From the NCBI RefSeq assembly GCF_900129445.1, contig NZ_FQVT01000001.1:124001-188000 (forward strand): a stretch of DNA of 64,000 bases. Reading direction: 5' to 3'. Under the pieces are notes generated by a model. The model did not search any database and was not told where the DNA came from. It worked only from the letters and a program-made list of their open reading frames with translations. Of the stretch, positions 1-9,030 are shown piece after piece (the first letter of the stretch is position 1; each line of letters opens with the position of its first letter). The DNA comes from Salegentibacter echinorum (GTDB lineage Bacteria; Bacteroidota; Bacteroidia; Flavobacteriales; Flavobacteriaceae). The translations under genes were made by a program, and so were the position numbers.

Positions 1-1278
1 TTTGATGATATAAGACGGGATGTAACTTTATTGCGAAATACAAAGTTTTATGAAGAATACCTTATTCTTCAAAATTTGCTAGCCTACCAAGAAAAACAGT
101 TTGAAAAAATTAAAAGAATCAAGTGGCTTTTAGGAGCATCTAAGAGCACTGAAATTGATTTTATTGATAGAACAAAAGCCAAACGCTTTATAGCAGTTCA
201 AGATTATGACCCGCGCTTGCTGCTTAGGAATTTTAGCTTTAAATCCAGTATTTTTAGACATTCCATTAGGCTGGCGACAACAGTGATTATAGGGTTTGCT
301 TTAGGATCCATCTTTGATTTTCAGAATCCCTATTCAATTTTATTGATTATCATCGTTATTATGCGACCCAGTTACGGACTTACCAGAAACCGGGCAAAAG
401 ACAGGATGATAGGGACCTTAATAGGTGGGGCGATCGCTTTTGGTATGGTTTTCCTTATTCAAAATTCCTATCTATATGGAATTTTGGGAGTTACCTCCCT
501 GGTAATTGCGCTTTCACTGGTACAAAAAAACTATAAAGCTTCGGCGACTTTTATTACCTTAAGTGTTGTTTTTATCTATGCTATTCTAAAGGAAGATGTT
601 TTAGATTTAATAAGTTTTCGGTTGTTAGACACCTTTGTGGGGGCTATTCTTTCTTATGCAGCCATGCGCTGGCTATGGCCAACCTGGGAATATGAAGAAA
701 TAAACGAAAGTATTGAAAAAAGCGTAAAAGCGAATAAAGATTTTCTTCATAAAATTGCCGATTATTATCGGCAGAAAGGAAAAATACCTACCTCTTACAG
801 CATTGCACGTAAACAAGCATTTTTAGAAACATCTAATCTAAGTTCGGCTTTTCAGCGGATGGCACAGGAGCCAAAATCAAAACAAAAAGATTCAGAAAAA
901 ATTTATGAATTGGTCGTGTTAAACCACCAGTTTCTTGCCGCGTTGGCTTCATTAAGTACCTATATTCAACACAATACCACCACCGCAGCTTCAGATAGGT
1001 TTAAGCTTGCAACGCAAGGAATTGAAAATAACCTTGAAAAAGTACTCGCCTGTTTAAAAAACCGGAAATGCGACCTGAAGCAATCTTTATCAAGCGAAAT
1101 TTTTTTAGGGGAGAATCTACCAGCCTTCAACATATCTAAAATAGATAATTTGACAATCGAGGATAAAGATGCTTTACAGGATTTACAAGAGGCTCATTTA
1201 ATATGGGAGCAGCTACAATGGCTTAACTCCATGAGCGAAACCATGCTTAAACTTGCAGTTTCGGTAAAGTTAGATTAA
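1..1278 (+). CDS. FUSC-family inner-membrane transporter (YccS-like), 5' end cut by window
   Basis: The reading frame is open to the first base of the window, so the N-terminal part lies outside it; a TTG at 31 is only an internal codon. The visible 425 residues hold a hydrophobic block at about residues 85-225 with the FUSC-type stretch RPSYGLTRNRAKDRMIGT between membrane segments, followed by a long cytoplasmic helical tail. Members of this family (YccS, YhfK, plant aluminium-activated/aromatic-acid exporters) are inner-membrane proteins with two such halves, often linked to efflux of aromatic or acidic compounds. The substrate cannot be read from the sequence. It converges with the MFS gene on the other strand. 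Confidence 0.8.
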   Translation, partial: FDDIRRDVTLLRNTKFYEEYLILQNLLAYQEKQFEKIKRIKWLLGASKSTEIDFIDRTKAKRFIAVQDYDPRLLLRNFSFKSSIFRHSIRLATTVIIGFALGSIFDFQNPYSILLIIIVIMRPSYGLTRNRAKDRMIGTLIGGAIAFGMVFLIQNSYLYGILGVTSLVIALSLVQKNYKASATFITLSVVFIYAILKEDVLDLISFRLLDTFVGAILSYAAMRWLWPTWEYEEINESIEKSVKANKDFLHKIADYYRQKGKIPTSYSIARKQAFLETSNLSSAFQRMAQEPKSKQKDSEKIYELVVLNHQFLAALASLSTYIQHNTTTAASDRFKLATQGIENNLEKVLACLKNRKCDLKQSLSSEIFLGENLPAFNISKIDNLTIEDKDALQDLQEAHLIWEQLQWLNSMSETMLKLAVSVKLD

Positions 1279-1326
1279 TGATAATTACTATCTGCTTATT
1301 ACTTTCTTGAATATCTTCAAATAAAT

Positions 1327-1372
1327 TTTAATCGTGGCCATAGGTCTATTCCCCGGGGTTTGAATGCTTCAG
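1327..1372. repeat. Short partial copy of a dispersed intergenic repeat
   Basis: This stretch shares the core TTTTAATCG...GG...ATTCCCCGGGG(C/T)TTG with longer copies at 12221-12330 and 47977-48090. It lies between the convergent FUSC and MFS genes. Only about 45 bp resemble the other copies, so this is a weak or truncated member. Confidence 0.4.
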
Positions 1373-1466
1373 TTAATTTGATATTAAGAGGATTTAACCA
1401 TATAAATCAATAAAAAGAATTTTGATAGGATTGATTTTTTAATATAATAAACAACGATAACAGAAC

Positions 1467-2639
1467 TCAACTTAAAGATTTCTTTGCAAAAACGGAAATG
1501 ATTATTCCCGGTACAGATAAGACGATTGCCAGGTAAACTAAGCTCATTGGTGAGTAAATCCCAAGTAGCAATCCTGCAACGGAAGAGGCGATCATAATGG
1601 AAAAGTTGAACACCGAAGATTGCACCGAAGTGGCAACATCTTTTGCAGTTTCTACCTGTCTGCTTACCGCTGCCTGCAACAAGGTTACCAATGGCCCAAA
1701 GGAAACACCCCATAAAAAGAAAGCAAAATGTCCTATACCAGTGGTGCCTCCAAACGTTAAGAAAATAAACATAGAGATAATTATTAATGCAAACATTGCT
1801 ATTGTTAGCAGCCTTAAGTGTTTATCTGTATATTTTATGGCCAACAATACAGAAATTAAAGATCCTGCCCCAAAAAACATTAAGGCGCTTTCAACACCGC
1901 CCGCCAGTTGAATTTCGTCAACTAGACTGGTAATGTACACATAAACGCCATAGTGCGCAACTACGCCAAGTAAGGTAAGTAATAAAACTATTAAAACTGC
2001 CGGTATTTTGAGAAGGGCAAAGGGTGATGAACTTTTAGTGAGTTTTTCTCCTGGAATTGAGGGTAAGGCAATAAAACTAACTATGGCAATAGCTATTATA
2101 AATACGCCAAGACCAATGAATTCTGTTCGCCAGCCATAATCATTACCAATTGCGGTCATTATAGGCATTCCAATACTAATTCCCAGGGTAGTTCCCGCCA
2201 TAATTACGGCAATAGCCTTCCCGTGATGTTTTTCATCTACCAGTCGCATTCCATAAGCGGCAATCATTGGCCACATTACCCCAGCACAAATTCCACCAAG
2301 AATCCTAAGAATAATAACAATGGTGTAATCCTGAACAAGCCCTGAAATAATATTTGAAATAGCAAAGCCACCAAGCAAAATCAACAATAAATATTTACGG
2401 TTAAAATGCATGGTTAATGAAATAAGCGGGATTGCAAAAATAGCCGAAGCAATGGCGTAGTAACCAACCATGTTACCTGTTTGCACCTCACTGATATTTA
2501 AATCGTCCATTATTAAGGGAAGCACGCCCGAAGGCATCAACTCAGAAAGTATCCCCACAAAGGTTACTGATGACATTAAAATCATTAGCAGCAACGGAAA
2601 ACCACCCTTGGCTTTTTCTACAATATATTGTTTGCTCAT
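1467..2639 (-). CDS. MFS transporter, DHA1-type (12 TM)
   Basis: A 390-residue, very hydrophobic protein with about 12 predicted membrane helices, the usual size for a drug:H+ antiporter-1 or sugar/nucleoside-efflux MFS member. The loop after helix 2 (HFNRKYLL) sits where MFS motif A is expected, and GGICAGVMWPM resembles the helix 4 region of NepI/AraJ-type exporters. It starts 135 bp downstream of the deaminase stop on the same strand, so the two are probably co-transcribed, with a possible RNA stem in between. From context it could move a nucleobase or nucleoside, but that is inference; the family is too broad to assign a substrate. Confidence 0.8.
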   Translation of the reverse strand: MSKQYIVEKAKGGFPLLLMILMSSVTFVGILSELMPSGVLPLIMDDLNISEVQTGNMVGYYAIASAIFAIPLISLTMHFNRKYLLLILLGGFAISNIISGLVQDYTIVIILRILGGICAGVMWPMIAAYGMRLVDEKHHGKAIAVIMAGTTLGISIGMPIMTAIGNDYGWRTEFIGLGVFIIAIAIVSFIALPSIPGEKLTKSSSPFALLKIPAVLIVLLLTLLGVVAHYGVYVYITSLVDEIQLAGGVESALMFFGAGSLISVLLAIKYTDKHLRLLTIAMFALIIISMFIFLTFGGTTGIGHFAFFLWGVSFGPLVTLLQAAVSRQVETAKDVATSVQSSVFNFSIMIASSVAGLLLGIYSPMSLVYLAIVLSVPGIIISVFAKKSLS

Positions 2640-2663
2640 AGCTTTATTTTATAGGAAATGAAA

Positions 2664-2725
2664 GTTGCCGTGGCCATAAAGTTTTTGTGTTACCAGACGA
2701 TCAATAAACGAGAGACCACGACAAC
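2664..2725 (-). promoter_or_regulatory. 12-bp RNA stem in the deaminase-MFS intergenic gap
   Basis: Read on the minus strand, GTTGTCGTGGTC (2725-2714) and GGCCACGGCAAC (2675-2664) can form 12 consecutive pairs, two of them G-U, around a 38-nt loop. It sits 24 nt upstream of the MFS start. No strong T-run follows, so it does not look like a classical terminator. It could be a processing or attenuation element or a riboswitch-like structure; no known riboswitch class was recognised. Confidence 0.4.
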
Positions 2726-2774
2726 AGTTCTTTTTTATTTTTTTATGTTTAACTACTCATTAGAGAAACCGAAT

Positions 2775-4022
2775 TTAAAGGCTCAAAGGAATATCATAAG
2801 CCATTTCTTTACGGCGGAATAGGAAATCTCCATCTCGAACAGATGCCAGTACATCTACTCTTTTCCGAACTGCTTCATAAACCGAGCTTTCATTAAGAAC
2901 AATGAAGTTGGCAGCTTTACCTTTCTCCAAACCGTATGTGTCCTGAATATTCATACAACGCGCTCCGTTATAGGTAATTAAATCAAAAATTGTTTTAATC
3001 TCTTCTGGGGACATCGTTTGGGCTAAGTGAATTCCGTTGTCAAGAATATTCATCATATTACCATTCCCCATAGGATACCAGGGATCGTTTATGGAATCTT
3101 GTGCAAAAGCAACATTAATCCCTGATTCTATAAATTCTTTAACTCTCGTTAATCCGCGACGTTTTGGGTAGGTGTCCTGGCGACCCTGTAAATAAGCGTT
3201 TTCGGTAGGGCAGGAGATAAAGTTCATCTTGCTCTTTTGAAATAAATCCATCATCCTAAAAGCATAAGAGTCGTCTGCAGAACCAAAGGAACAGGTATGA
3301 CTGGCAGTTGTTTTAGTGCCAAAATCTTCCATAAGTACAAGTGCATTTAGCAGCTCAACAAATCGTGAATTAGGATCATCTGTTTCATCGCAATGAACAT
3401 CAATCATCTTGTCGTATTTTAAACCAAGATCTACAATATCGTGAACCGATTTCTCACCAAATTCCCTGGCTGGTTCGTAATGCGGGATTCCACCAACGAC
3501 ATCAGCACCCATTTTAAGCGCTTCTTCTACTAAATCCCTTCCGCCTTTGTAGGTGTACATTCCTTGTTGGGGAAAAGCTACAATTTGGATATCAAGGGTG
3601 TCTTTTAAATCTTCCTTCATTTCCAGCATAGCTTTTAGCGCGGTAAAGTTTGGATCTGTAACATCAATATGGGTGCGAATATGCTGAACTCCCTGAGAGA
3701 CTTCATCTTTAATACCCTTCATTGCAAGCTTTTTAACGCTTTCAACCGTAAGGGTTTCCTTAAATTTTGGCCATAACTCGATAGCTTCATATAAAGTACC
3801 TGAGCCAGCGCCTTCCTGCCCGAGTTCAGATAAGGTATATACATAATCTAAATGCAAATGCGGATCTACGTAGGGAGGCATAACAAGCTTTCCGCCGAGA
3901 TCAATTTCTTCCTCACATTTGGACAGATTTGTTCCTATTTCTGTAATTTTTCCATCTTCAACTATCAGTTCAGTTGCTGCATCATTGCGATAAATTTTCG
4001 CATTAAAAAACTTCTTCTTCAT
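2775..4022 (-). CDS. codA: CodA-type cytosine/5-methylcytosine deaminase (amidohydrolase)
   Basis: A 415-residue metal-dependent amidohydrolase that aligns with E. coli CodA (427 aa). Visible metal and catalytic residues are His55 and His57 (PHLHLD), His210 and Glu213 (VHCDETDD), His242 (ASHT) and Asp309 (AQDS), followed by the family signature DPWYPMGNGNM. Gln152 (AFPQQ) matches the cytosine-binding Gln of CodA. The residue after the catalytic Asp is Ser310, where E. coli CodA has Asp314; homologues lacking that Asp are known to accept 5-methylcytosine. The expected reaction is hydrolytic deamination of cytosine or 5-methylcytosine to uracil or thymine in the cytosol. An MFS transporter follows on the same strand. 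Other pyrimidine or purine-like substrates remain possible. Confidence 0.82.
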   Translation of the reverse strand: MKKKFFNAKIYRNDAATELIVEDGKITEIGTNLSKCEEEIDLGGKLVMPPYVDPHLHLDYVYTLSELGQEGAGSGTLYEAIELWPKFKETLTVESVKKLAMKGIKDEVSQGVQHIRTHIDVTDPNFTALKAMLEMKEDLKDTLDIQIVAFPQQGMYTYKGGRDLVEEALKMGADVVGGIPHYEPAREFGEKSVHDIVDLGLKYDKMIDVHCDETDDPNSRFVELLNALVLMEDFGTKTTASHTCSFGSADDSYAFRMMDLFQKSKMNFISCPTENAYLQGRQDTYPKRRGLTRVKEFIESGINVAFAQDSINDPWYPMGNGNMMNILDNGIHLAQTMSPEEIKTIFDLITYNGARCMNIQDTYGLEKGKAANFIVLNESSVYEAVRKRVDVLASVRDGDFLFRRKEMAYDIPLSL

Positions 4023-4300
4023 TATACATTTATTTTAAGTTAATCCTATTTTTCAACGTAAAATGTTATTATCCAGGTTTTTGCGTTGTTTGCAATATAC
4101 AGCACTAATTGCGATTTTAAGCTGATATATATCATAAAACCTACTATTTTAAAAGGTTTTTGTTGTATTCTGGATGGAATTTAACTATGAAACTAACTTT
4201 GAATAATTGATAGTAGAGTGGTGGATGGATTGTAAGATTAACAACTTCTTCGAGCTATATTTCTATAGGTGATTTTTATTTTGCAAGGCTTAAACCTGGC

Positions 4301-5473
4301 TTACAAAGTATTTTCTTCCAGAGCTATTTTTGTCTTTCTAATTTTGAAATATAAAATAACTGCTGATAGCGATAAACAAACTACCGCTATAATAGCCATG
4401 GCGATCACCGGCTTGTAAATATGTATAATTTCGGCGTGGTTGAGGTATAACAATCTAAAGGTTTTTAAATAGTGGGTTAGCGGAATTAACTCGGCGATAA
4501 ACTGTACCCAGGCTGGCATTTGGCTTAGAGGCCAGGTAAATCCGCTAAGGATAAAGCTTGGCGTAGCAACGACCATCAATACTTCTGTAGCTTTTAATTG
4601 ATTGGGTAAAACAATGCTCACCAGGACCCCTATGCCACAAACGGCCAAAATAAAGACAAAAGTGCTTAACGAAAATGCCCAAAAAGCACCACCAATAATC
4701 ATATTGTAATATTTTGAAAAACCATAATAGAGTAGGAGTATGCCTATAGACATAATCATATAGGGAATAATTTTAACGGCTAACATCCCAAATGGATTTG
4801 GCATTTTTCGCACCAATTCCTTAAAGGTTCCGTTTTCATATTCGGCAGCAAAGGTTAGAGCCAGCCCCAGGAGTAAAACCTGCTGAAAAACCGTTAGCAA
4901 GACTCCGGGAAGCATGAAATATAGATAGTTTCCACTGCGGATACTTTGTTTTATGATGGTGGTTTTAAAAGGTTCGTAATTTTGTGCGGCTATATATTCG
5001 GGGACTCCTTTTTTCATCTGGGATTCTATTTGGATACCCGCTTTCATCGTCATTGCAACCCCATTTACCGCCATTAAAGCAGTATTGGAAGTAAGGGTGT
5101 TGGAAGCATCTACAAAAATGGTAATCTCGGGCAACCTGTTTTGTTGGATTCCGGAAGTAAATCCGTTTGGGAGATTAACAATAACAGTGGCTTCCTCATC
5201 TATAGCTTTATTTTTCGCATCATTAAGCGAAGGTAAAACTGCTGCTACCTCAATACTCTCGGTCTCCTCGAGCATATCGATGAATTTAACGCTCATTGGG
5301 CTTTGGTCTTGATCCACCACAATTATGGGCAAGTCTGTAATTTTTCCTTTTTGATATACAGCGCCAATAAGTACGCCGTATAAAATGGGAGCGCCTATAA
5401 ACAGTAATCTCAGGACATTATTGCTAAAGAACAGCCTGAATTCCCGATTTATTAAATGTATAAATTTCTTCAC
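4301..5473 (-). CDS. ABC-2 type transport permease
   Basis: This 390-residue protein has one N-terminal membrane helix (about residues 20-40), a large periplasmic segment, then five or six helices in the C-terminal half, the ABC2_membrane_3 (YhgE/YbhR-like) plan. It is the last gene of a tight operon, 6 bp after the HlyD-family gene. Such permeases form the inner-membrane part of a tripartite exporter and normally need an ABC ATPase; none is encoded nearby. It probably exports a hydrophobic compound or drug together with the adaptor and TolC homologue upstream. Confidence 0.85.
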   Translation of the reverse strand: MKKFIHLINREFRLFFSNNVLRLLFIGAPILYGVLIGAVYQKGKITDLPIIVVDQDQSPMSVKFIDMLEETESIEVAAVLPSLNDAKNKAIDEEATVIVNLPNGFTSGIQQNRLPEITIFVDASNTLTSNTALMAVNGVAMTMKAGIQIESQMKKGVPEYIAAQNYEPFKTTIIKQSIRSGNYLYFMLPGVLLTVFQQVLLLGLALTFAAEYENGTFKELVRKMPNPFGMLAVKIIPYMIMSIGILLLYYGFSKYYNMIIGGAFWAFSLSTFVFILAVCGIGVLVSIVLPNQLKATEVLMVVATPSFILSGFTWPLSQMPAWVQFIAELIPLTHYLKTFRLLYLNHAEIIHIYKPVIAMAIIAVVCLSLSAVILYFKIRKTKIALEENTL

Positions 5474-5479
5474 TTTAAT

Positions 5480-6445
5480 CTATTTGTCGAGTTCCAGGGA
5501 AACCGATGCTTTGGTTATCAATCCTCTTACCTCCTCGGGATTTGTGGGTTGCACCTCTACTTCAAACAAGGCTTGTTGCATATCAAAATCGGGATAGGCA
5601 GTGGCGATGTTGGCGTATGAACTCAATGCTTTCACCATGACTACTTCACCATCAATAAGTTCAGTATCTTTATAAAGCACTTTTATTTTTACTTTTTTAC
5701 CCGGTTTAATTTCTCCCAATTTACTTTCGGCAATGGTAAACCTGAAATAGACCGATTGATCTACATAACCGCTAAACACGGGATAGCCAACCAGGGCAAG
5801 CTCGCCAATCTCCAGGTTGATGGTTTCTACCGACATATCCTGGGGCGCGGTCATATATTTTTCCCGCTCAGCGGCATCTACTTCAGAGATTGCTCCCGAG
5901 GCTTGCAATTGCTGTCCCAGGGCCATGGTTTGCTGTTCTAGACGCCCACCGGTGCGAGCTTCTTCCAATTCGGTTTTGGCAGCTTCATATTGATTTCTAG
6001 CTCCCTGGTATTTAGCATAAACCTCGTCAAATTGTTGCTGGGGTATGAGGCTGTCCTGCAACATCTTTTCTAACCGGTTCTTAGATTTTTGGGCAAATTC
6101 AAATTGTTCCTTAAGTCCGTTTACCTTGTTTTGTAATTGGCGCAATTGGGCACTTGTAGCTCCCTTTTGGGCCATTTGGTACTGCGCTTCTGCGGATTTA
6201 AAAGCACCTTCGGCCTGTTGTTTTTTGGCATCGACTTCGGGAATATCTAAAATAGCCAAAGTGTCACCTTTTTTTACAAGATCCCCTTTGGAGACCAATA
6301 TCTTTTCAACAGTACCAGGCACCTTGGTAACCACTGAGATTTGCGTCCGCTCAATTTTTCCCATAAAGGCTGGCTCAATTTTTTTGTCGGAGCAAGCGGC
6401 AAAAACAACCAGAATCGCTAAGAATAAACTATTTTTAATTTTCAT
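5480..6445 (-). CDS. HlyD-family periplasmic adaptor (membrane fusion protein), lipoprotein
   Basis: A 321-residue protein with an N-terminal lipoprotein signal (FAAC lipobox, Cys18), a split biotinyl-lipoyl domain beginning around VPGTVEKILVSKGDLVKKG, a coiled-coil hairpin (about residues 75-170) and a beta-barrel segment in the C-terminal third. This is the layout of adaptors that bridge an inner-membrane exporter and TolC. Its start overlaps the end of the upstream TolC-family gene by 11 bp, and the permease follows 6 bp later, so the three are one operon. Confidence 0.88.
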   Translation of the reverse strand: MKIKNSLFLAILVVFAACSDKKIEPAFMGKIERTQISVVTKVPGTVEKILVSKGDLVKKGDTLAILDIPEVDAKKQQAEGAFKSAEAQYQMAQKGATSAQLRQLQNKVNGLKEQFEFAQKSKNRLEKMLQDSLIPQQQFDEVYAKYQGARNQYEAAKTELEEARTGGRLEQQTMALGQQLQASGAISEVDAAEREKYMTAPQDMSVETINLEIGELALVGYPVFSGYVDQSVYFRFTIAESKLGEIKPGKKVKIKVLYKDTELIDGEVVMVKALSSYANIATAYPDFDMQQALFEVEVQPTNPEEVRGLITKASVSLELDK

Positions 6446-7835
6446 TTTTGCTATAAATTTTATCCAACAACTCTCCGGTGGCCAGCAAAAGTTCTATTGT
6501 CGCTGCCCTTTGATTGAGAATTTGATTGTAATAATTTAAATTTACCTTGTAGTAATCATTTTCAGATTCCAGGCGCTCTGTTAAATCAACTAAACCGGCA
6601 TGGTATTGTTTTGTGGCCAATTGCAGATTGTTTTCGGCTATTTTAACGCGTTGGCCTGCCACTAGAACCTTTTGCTCTGCTGTTTGCAAATCAGATTGAT
6701 TTTTAAACAACAGCAGCTCAAATTTTTCACGGGAATCCTTTAGCTTGGCCTCACTTATCTCGAGTTCGATCTCGGCCTTTTTTATGTTCTTGTTGTTTTC
6801 TCCCCCCTTGAACAAATCCCATTGTAAACCAACTCCCACTGCAGCTGCCGGCTCCATACGGATATGCTCTGCTTCTAAAGTTACATCGCCGGCAATGGGC
6901 ACATCTTTAAAGTCTATACTGGTGTCGAAGGCATTTAAATAAGCCAAATTTCCAAAAGCAAAAACTTTTGGGAAAAAACTTCCCTTTTCTTTTTTATAAG
7001 CAAATTCCTTTGCTTTTTTTCCCGCTTCCAGGGCTTTTAACTCTATTCTTTTTTCTGCATCCAGGGAAGCCGTGCTTATCATAAAGGTTTTTAACTCATA
7101 GGCAGTAGCCTGTAATTCTTGTTCGCTCATTCGGGTAAGGTAACCTAGCTTGGCAAGCAATACATTTCTGTTTCCTTCGGCTTCAAGCTGTTTCTCTTTC
7201 AGTTCCAGCATTGCTAATTTTACTTTGTCGCGGTCATAAGGAATGGCCAGACCATTTTCTATAGCTTTTAAAACCTTTTTATGTTCTGTTTCGAGCCGCT
7301 TTTCAGAATCTTCAATTAATTTATCCACCTCATTCAAGAGCATCAATTGGTCAAAAGTAGTAATGACTTCCTTAGCAATCTCTTCTTTACCAGCTTCAGC
7401 TAAAAAACGTTCTGCTTTTTGTTTTTCTTTTAATGCCTTTATGCCACTATTAATTTGGTTACCCGCAAAAATAAGCTGCCTTGCCGATAGCGAGCCTAGA
7501 AAAACCTGGGTTTGAAAATTGGAGACGAGGGGATCTTCTAAAAAAGGAGTGCCACTAATAGGTAAATATTGGGTGGGAAACTTAGGGCTCAATTGTGAAT
7601 ATAAAAACCCGTAGCCTCCCGAAAATGAAATTTGGGGCAGTCTTTTCCCCTTCACAATTTCCATATCAAATTGTGTGTTTTCAGCTTGCATTTGCTGTAT
7701 ATCAACCTCGGTACTTTCTGTAATCGCTTTTTGAATGGGCTCTTTTAAAATAGCTTCAATAAAGCTTTGGGCCTGGATGGGGGTATCCAATAAGAATATC
7801 ATTATAATGCCCAAACAGCTTAACTTCCTTTTCAT
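6435..7835 (-). CDS. TolC-family outer-membrane efflux protein
   Basis: A 466-residue exported protein (signal peptide ending near IQAQ) made of two OEP repeats of long amphipathic helices, as in TolC/OprM. Markers include GVGLQWDLFKGGENN in the second repeat and the C-terminal YHAGLVDLTERLESENDYY segment. It forms the outer-membrane channel of the exporter whose adaptor and permease are encoded directly downstream, and it is the first gene of the operon. No regulator of the TetR or MarR type lies next to it. Confidence 0.88.
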   Translation of the reverse strand: MKRKLSCLGIIMIFLLDTPIQAQSFIEAILKEPIQKAITESTEVDIQQMQAENTQFDMEIVKGKRLPQISFSGGYGFLYSQLSPKFPTQYLPISGTPFLEDPLVSNFQTQVFLGSLSARQLIFAGNQINSGIKALKEKQKAERFLAEAGKEEIAKEVITTFDQLMLLNEVDKLIEDSEKRLETEHKKVLKAIENGLAIPYDRDKVKLAMLELKEKQLEAEGNRNVLLAKLGYLTRMSEQELQATAYELKTFMISTASLDAEKRIELKALEAGKKAKEFAYKKEKGSFFPKVFAFGNLAYLNAFDTSIDFKDVPIAGDVTLEAEHIRMEPAAAVGVGLQWDLFKGGENNKNIKKAEIELEISEAKLKDSREKFELLLFKNQSDLQTAEQKVLVAGQRVKIAENNLQLATKQYHAGLVDLTERLESENDYYKVNLNYYNQILNQRAATIELLLATGELLDKIYSKNEN

Positions 7836-7927
7836 ATTAGACTGATTTACCCAATTTCTTTAAAGTTAACGAAAATATTTAATTGACAGAAGCAACCTAT
7901 TTGACTATCGTCATTAAATAATTATAA

Positions 7928-8545
7928 CTATGATTTCTCAGGTTTCCAGATAGTTGGTAATTGCCAATGATATCTAACAGAGAGTAACCTTAATATCACG
8001 ATAGAGACCAGGCAAACTACTTCAAATAACATTTTAGGTGCACCCATTTTCATTAAAAGAAAAAAAACAACTCCGCCGAAAATACTAGTGGTAGCATAAA
8101 TTTCTTTTTCGAAGATAAGCGGAATATTACTTAAAGAAATATCTCTAATAACACCGCCAAAGCAGGCAGTTATTGTTCCTAGCGCAATACAGCCCACAGG
8201 ATGTAGCTCAAAGCTAATTCCTGTTTGAATACCCACTACCGTGAAAAATCCCAGTCCTATGGAATCAAAAAATAATAGGGCATTATGATAATTTTTAATT
8301 ACTGACTTAAAGAAAATCGTTGCAATTGTGCTGAGTAGCACGATTAGTCCCGAACTTAAATCGGATAACCATCCAATAGGTACTTTACCAACTAAAATAT
8401 CCCGGAGGGTTCCTCCTCCCAGAGCAGTTACAAAGGCTATAATAAAAATCCCGAATATATCCAGCTTCTTTTCCATTGCAGCCGAAACCCCGGCAATACT
8501 AAAAGCGGCCGTTCCAACAATATCTATTATTCTAATAGACTCCAT
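7928..8545 (-). CDS. Trimeric intracellular cation channel (TRIC/UPF0126) family protein
   Basis: A 205-residue membrane protein with about seven helices and the internal duplication typical of bacterial TRIC proteins: GGGTLRDILVGKVP in the first repeat and GGVIRDISLSNIP in the second. Structurally studied bacterial homologues form trimeric cation-selective channels with the glycine-rich kinks lining the pore. Length and motifs match the family well. It is a single gene with no clear operon partner. Confidence 0.9.
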   Translation of the reverse strand: MESIRIIDIVGTAAFSIAGVSAAMEKKLDIFGIFIIAFVTALGGGTLRDILVGKVPIGWLSDLSSGLIVLLSTIATIFFKSVIKNYHNALLFFDSIGLGFFTVVGIQTGISFELHPVGCIALGTITACFGGVIRDISLSNIPLIFEKEIYATTSIFGGVVFFLLMKMGAPKMLFEVVCLVSIVILRLLSVRYHWQLPTIWKPEKS

Positions 8546-9030
8546 TATTTGATTTTTGCATGATTTTTTGAGTTAATCGAGTGAATATACGAAATATAGT
8601 AATTGATGAAAATGACAACTTGTGACAACTCCCGCGATTATTACTTTTTATGGTTTTTATGCAAAAAAGCGCGTTGAACATGAACTGGATTTGGGTTTTG
8701 CCGAATAAAAAAACACCATTAAGTTATTCAAAACCTAATGCTGCCGTTTTCAATATTAAATTACTTCTTTAACGATCTATTTCTACCAATATCTTAACTT
8801 CTGAAGGATCTTCCACCAAAGCGTCAAAACCTTTTTCTACAATTTCATCTAGCGAGATCACACTAGTAACCAATTTTTCAACAGGCAATCGTCCGCTATT
8901 GATTAATGCAATAGTTTCCGGGAAAATATTACGATAGGCAGCAGTTCATCGTTGCCATAAGTTTTTGTTTTATAAGTTAATAATTGCATTCGGGGATACG
9001 CTTCAGTTAAGTCAGGATTCCTATACTTCT
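8546..9030. other. Intergenic stretch holding only a gene remnant
   Basis: The 485 bp between the TRIC gene and the DsbA-like gene hold one recognisable remnant (8769-8946). The part from 8546 to 8768 is AT-rich, and I see neither an ORF nor a convincing hairpin there. Confidence 0.6.
8769..8946 (-). pseudogene. C-terminal fragment of a zinc-dependent alcohol/butanediol dehydrogenase
   Basis: Translated on the minus strand, 8943-8772 gives about 58 residues ending at TAA (8769-8771), including YRNIFPETIALINSGRLP and EDPSEVKILVEI. This matches the last part of medium-chain Zn-dependent dehydrogenases of the (R,R)-butanediol dehydrogenase type. An in-frame TGA lies immediately upstream, and there is no start codon, Rossmann fold or zinc site, so it is a decayed tail. 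It shows that DNA has been lost between the TRIC and DsbA-like genes. Confidence 0.7.

Noticed and set aside
1384-1713. Open frame on the minus strand overlapping the end of the MFS gene
   Set aside because: Its sequence has no recognisable family, overlaps a well-supported transporter gene in another frame and has a composition expected from a shadow frame.
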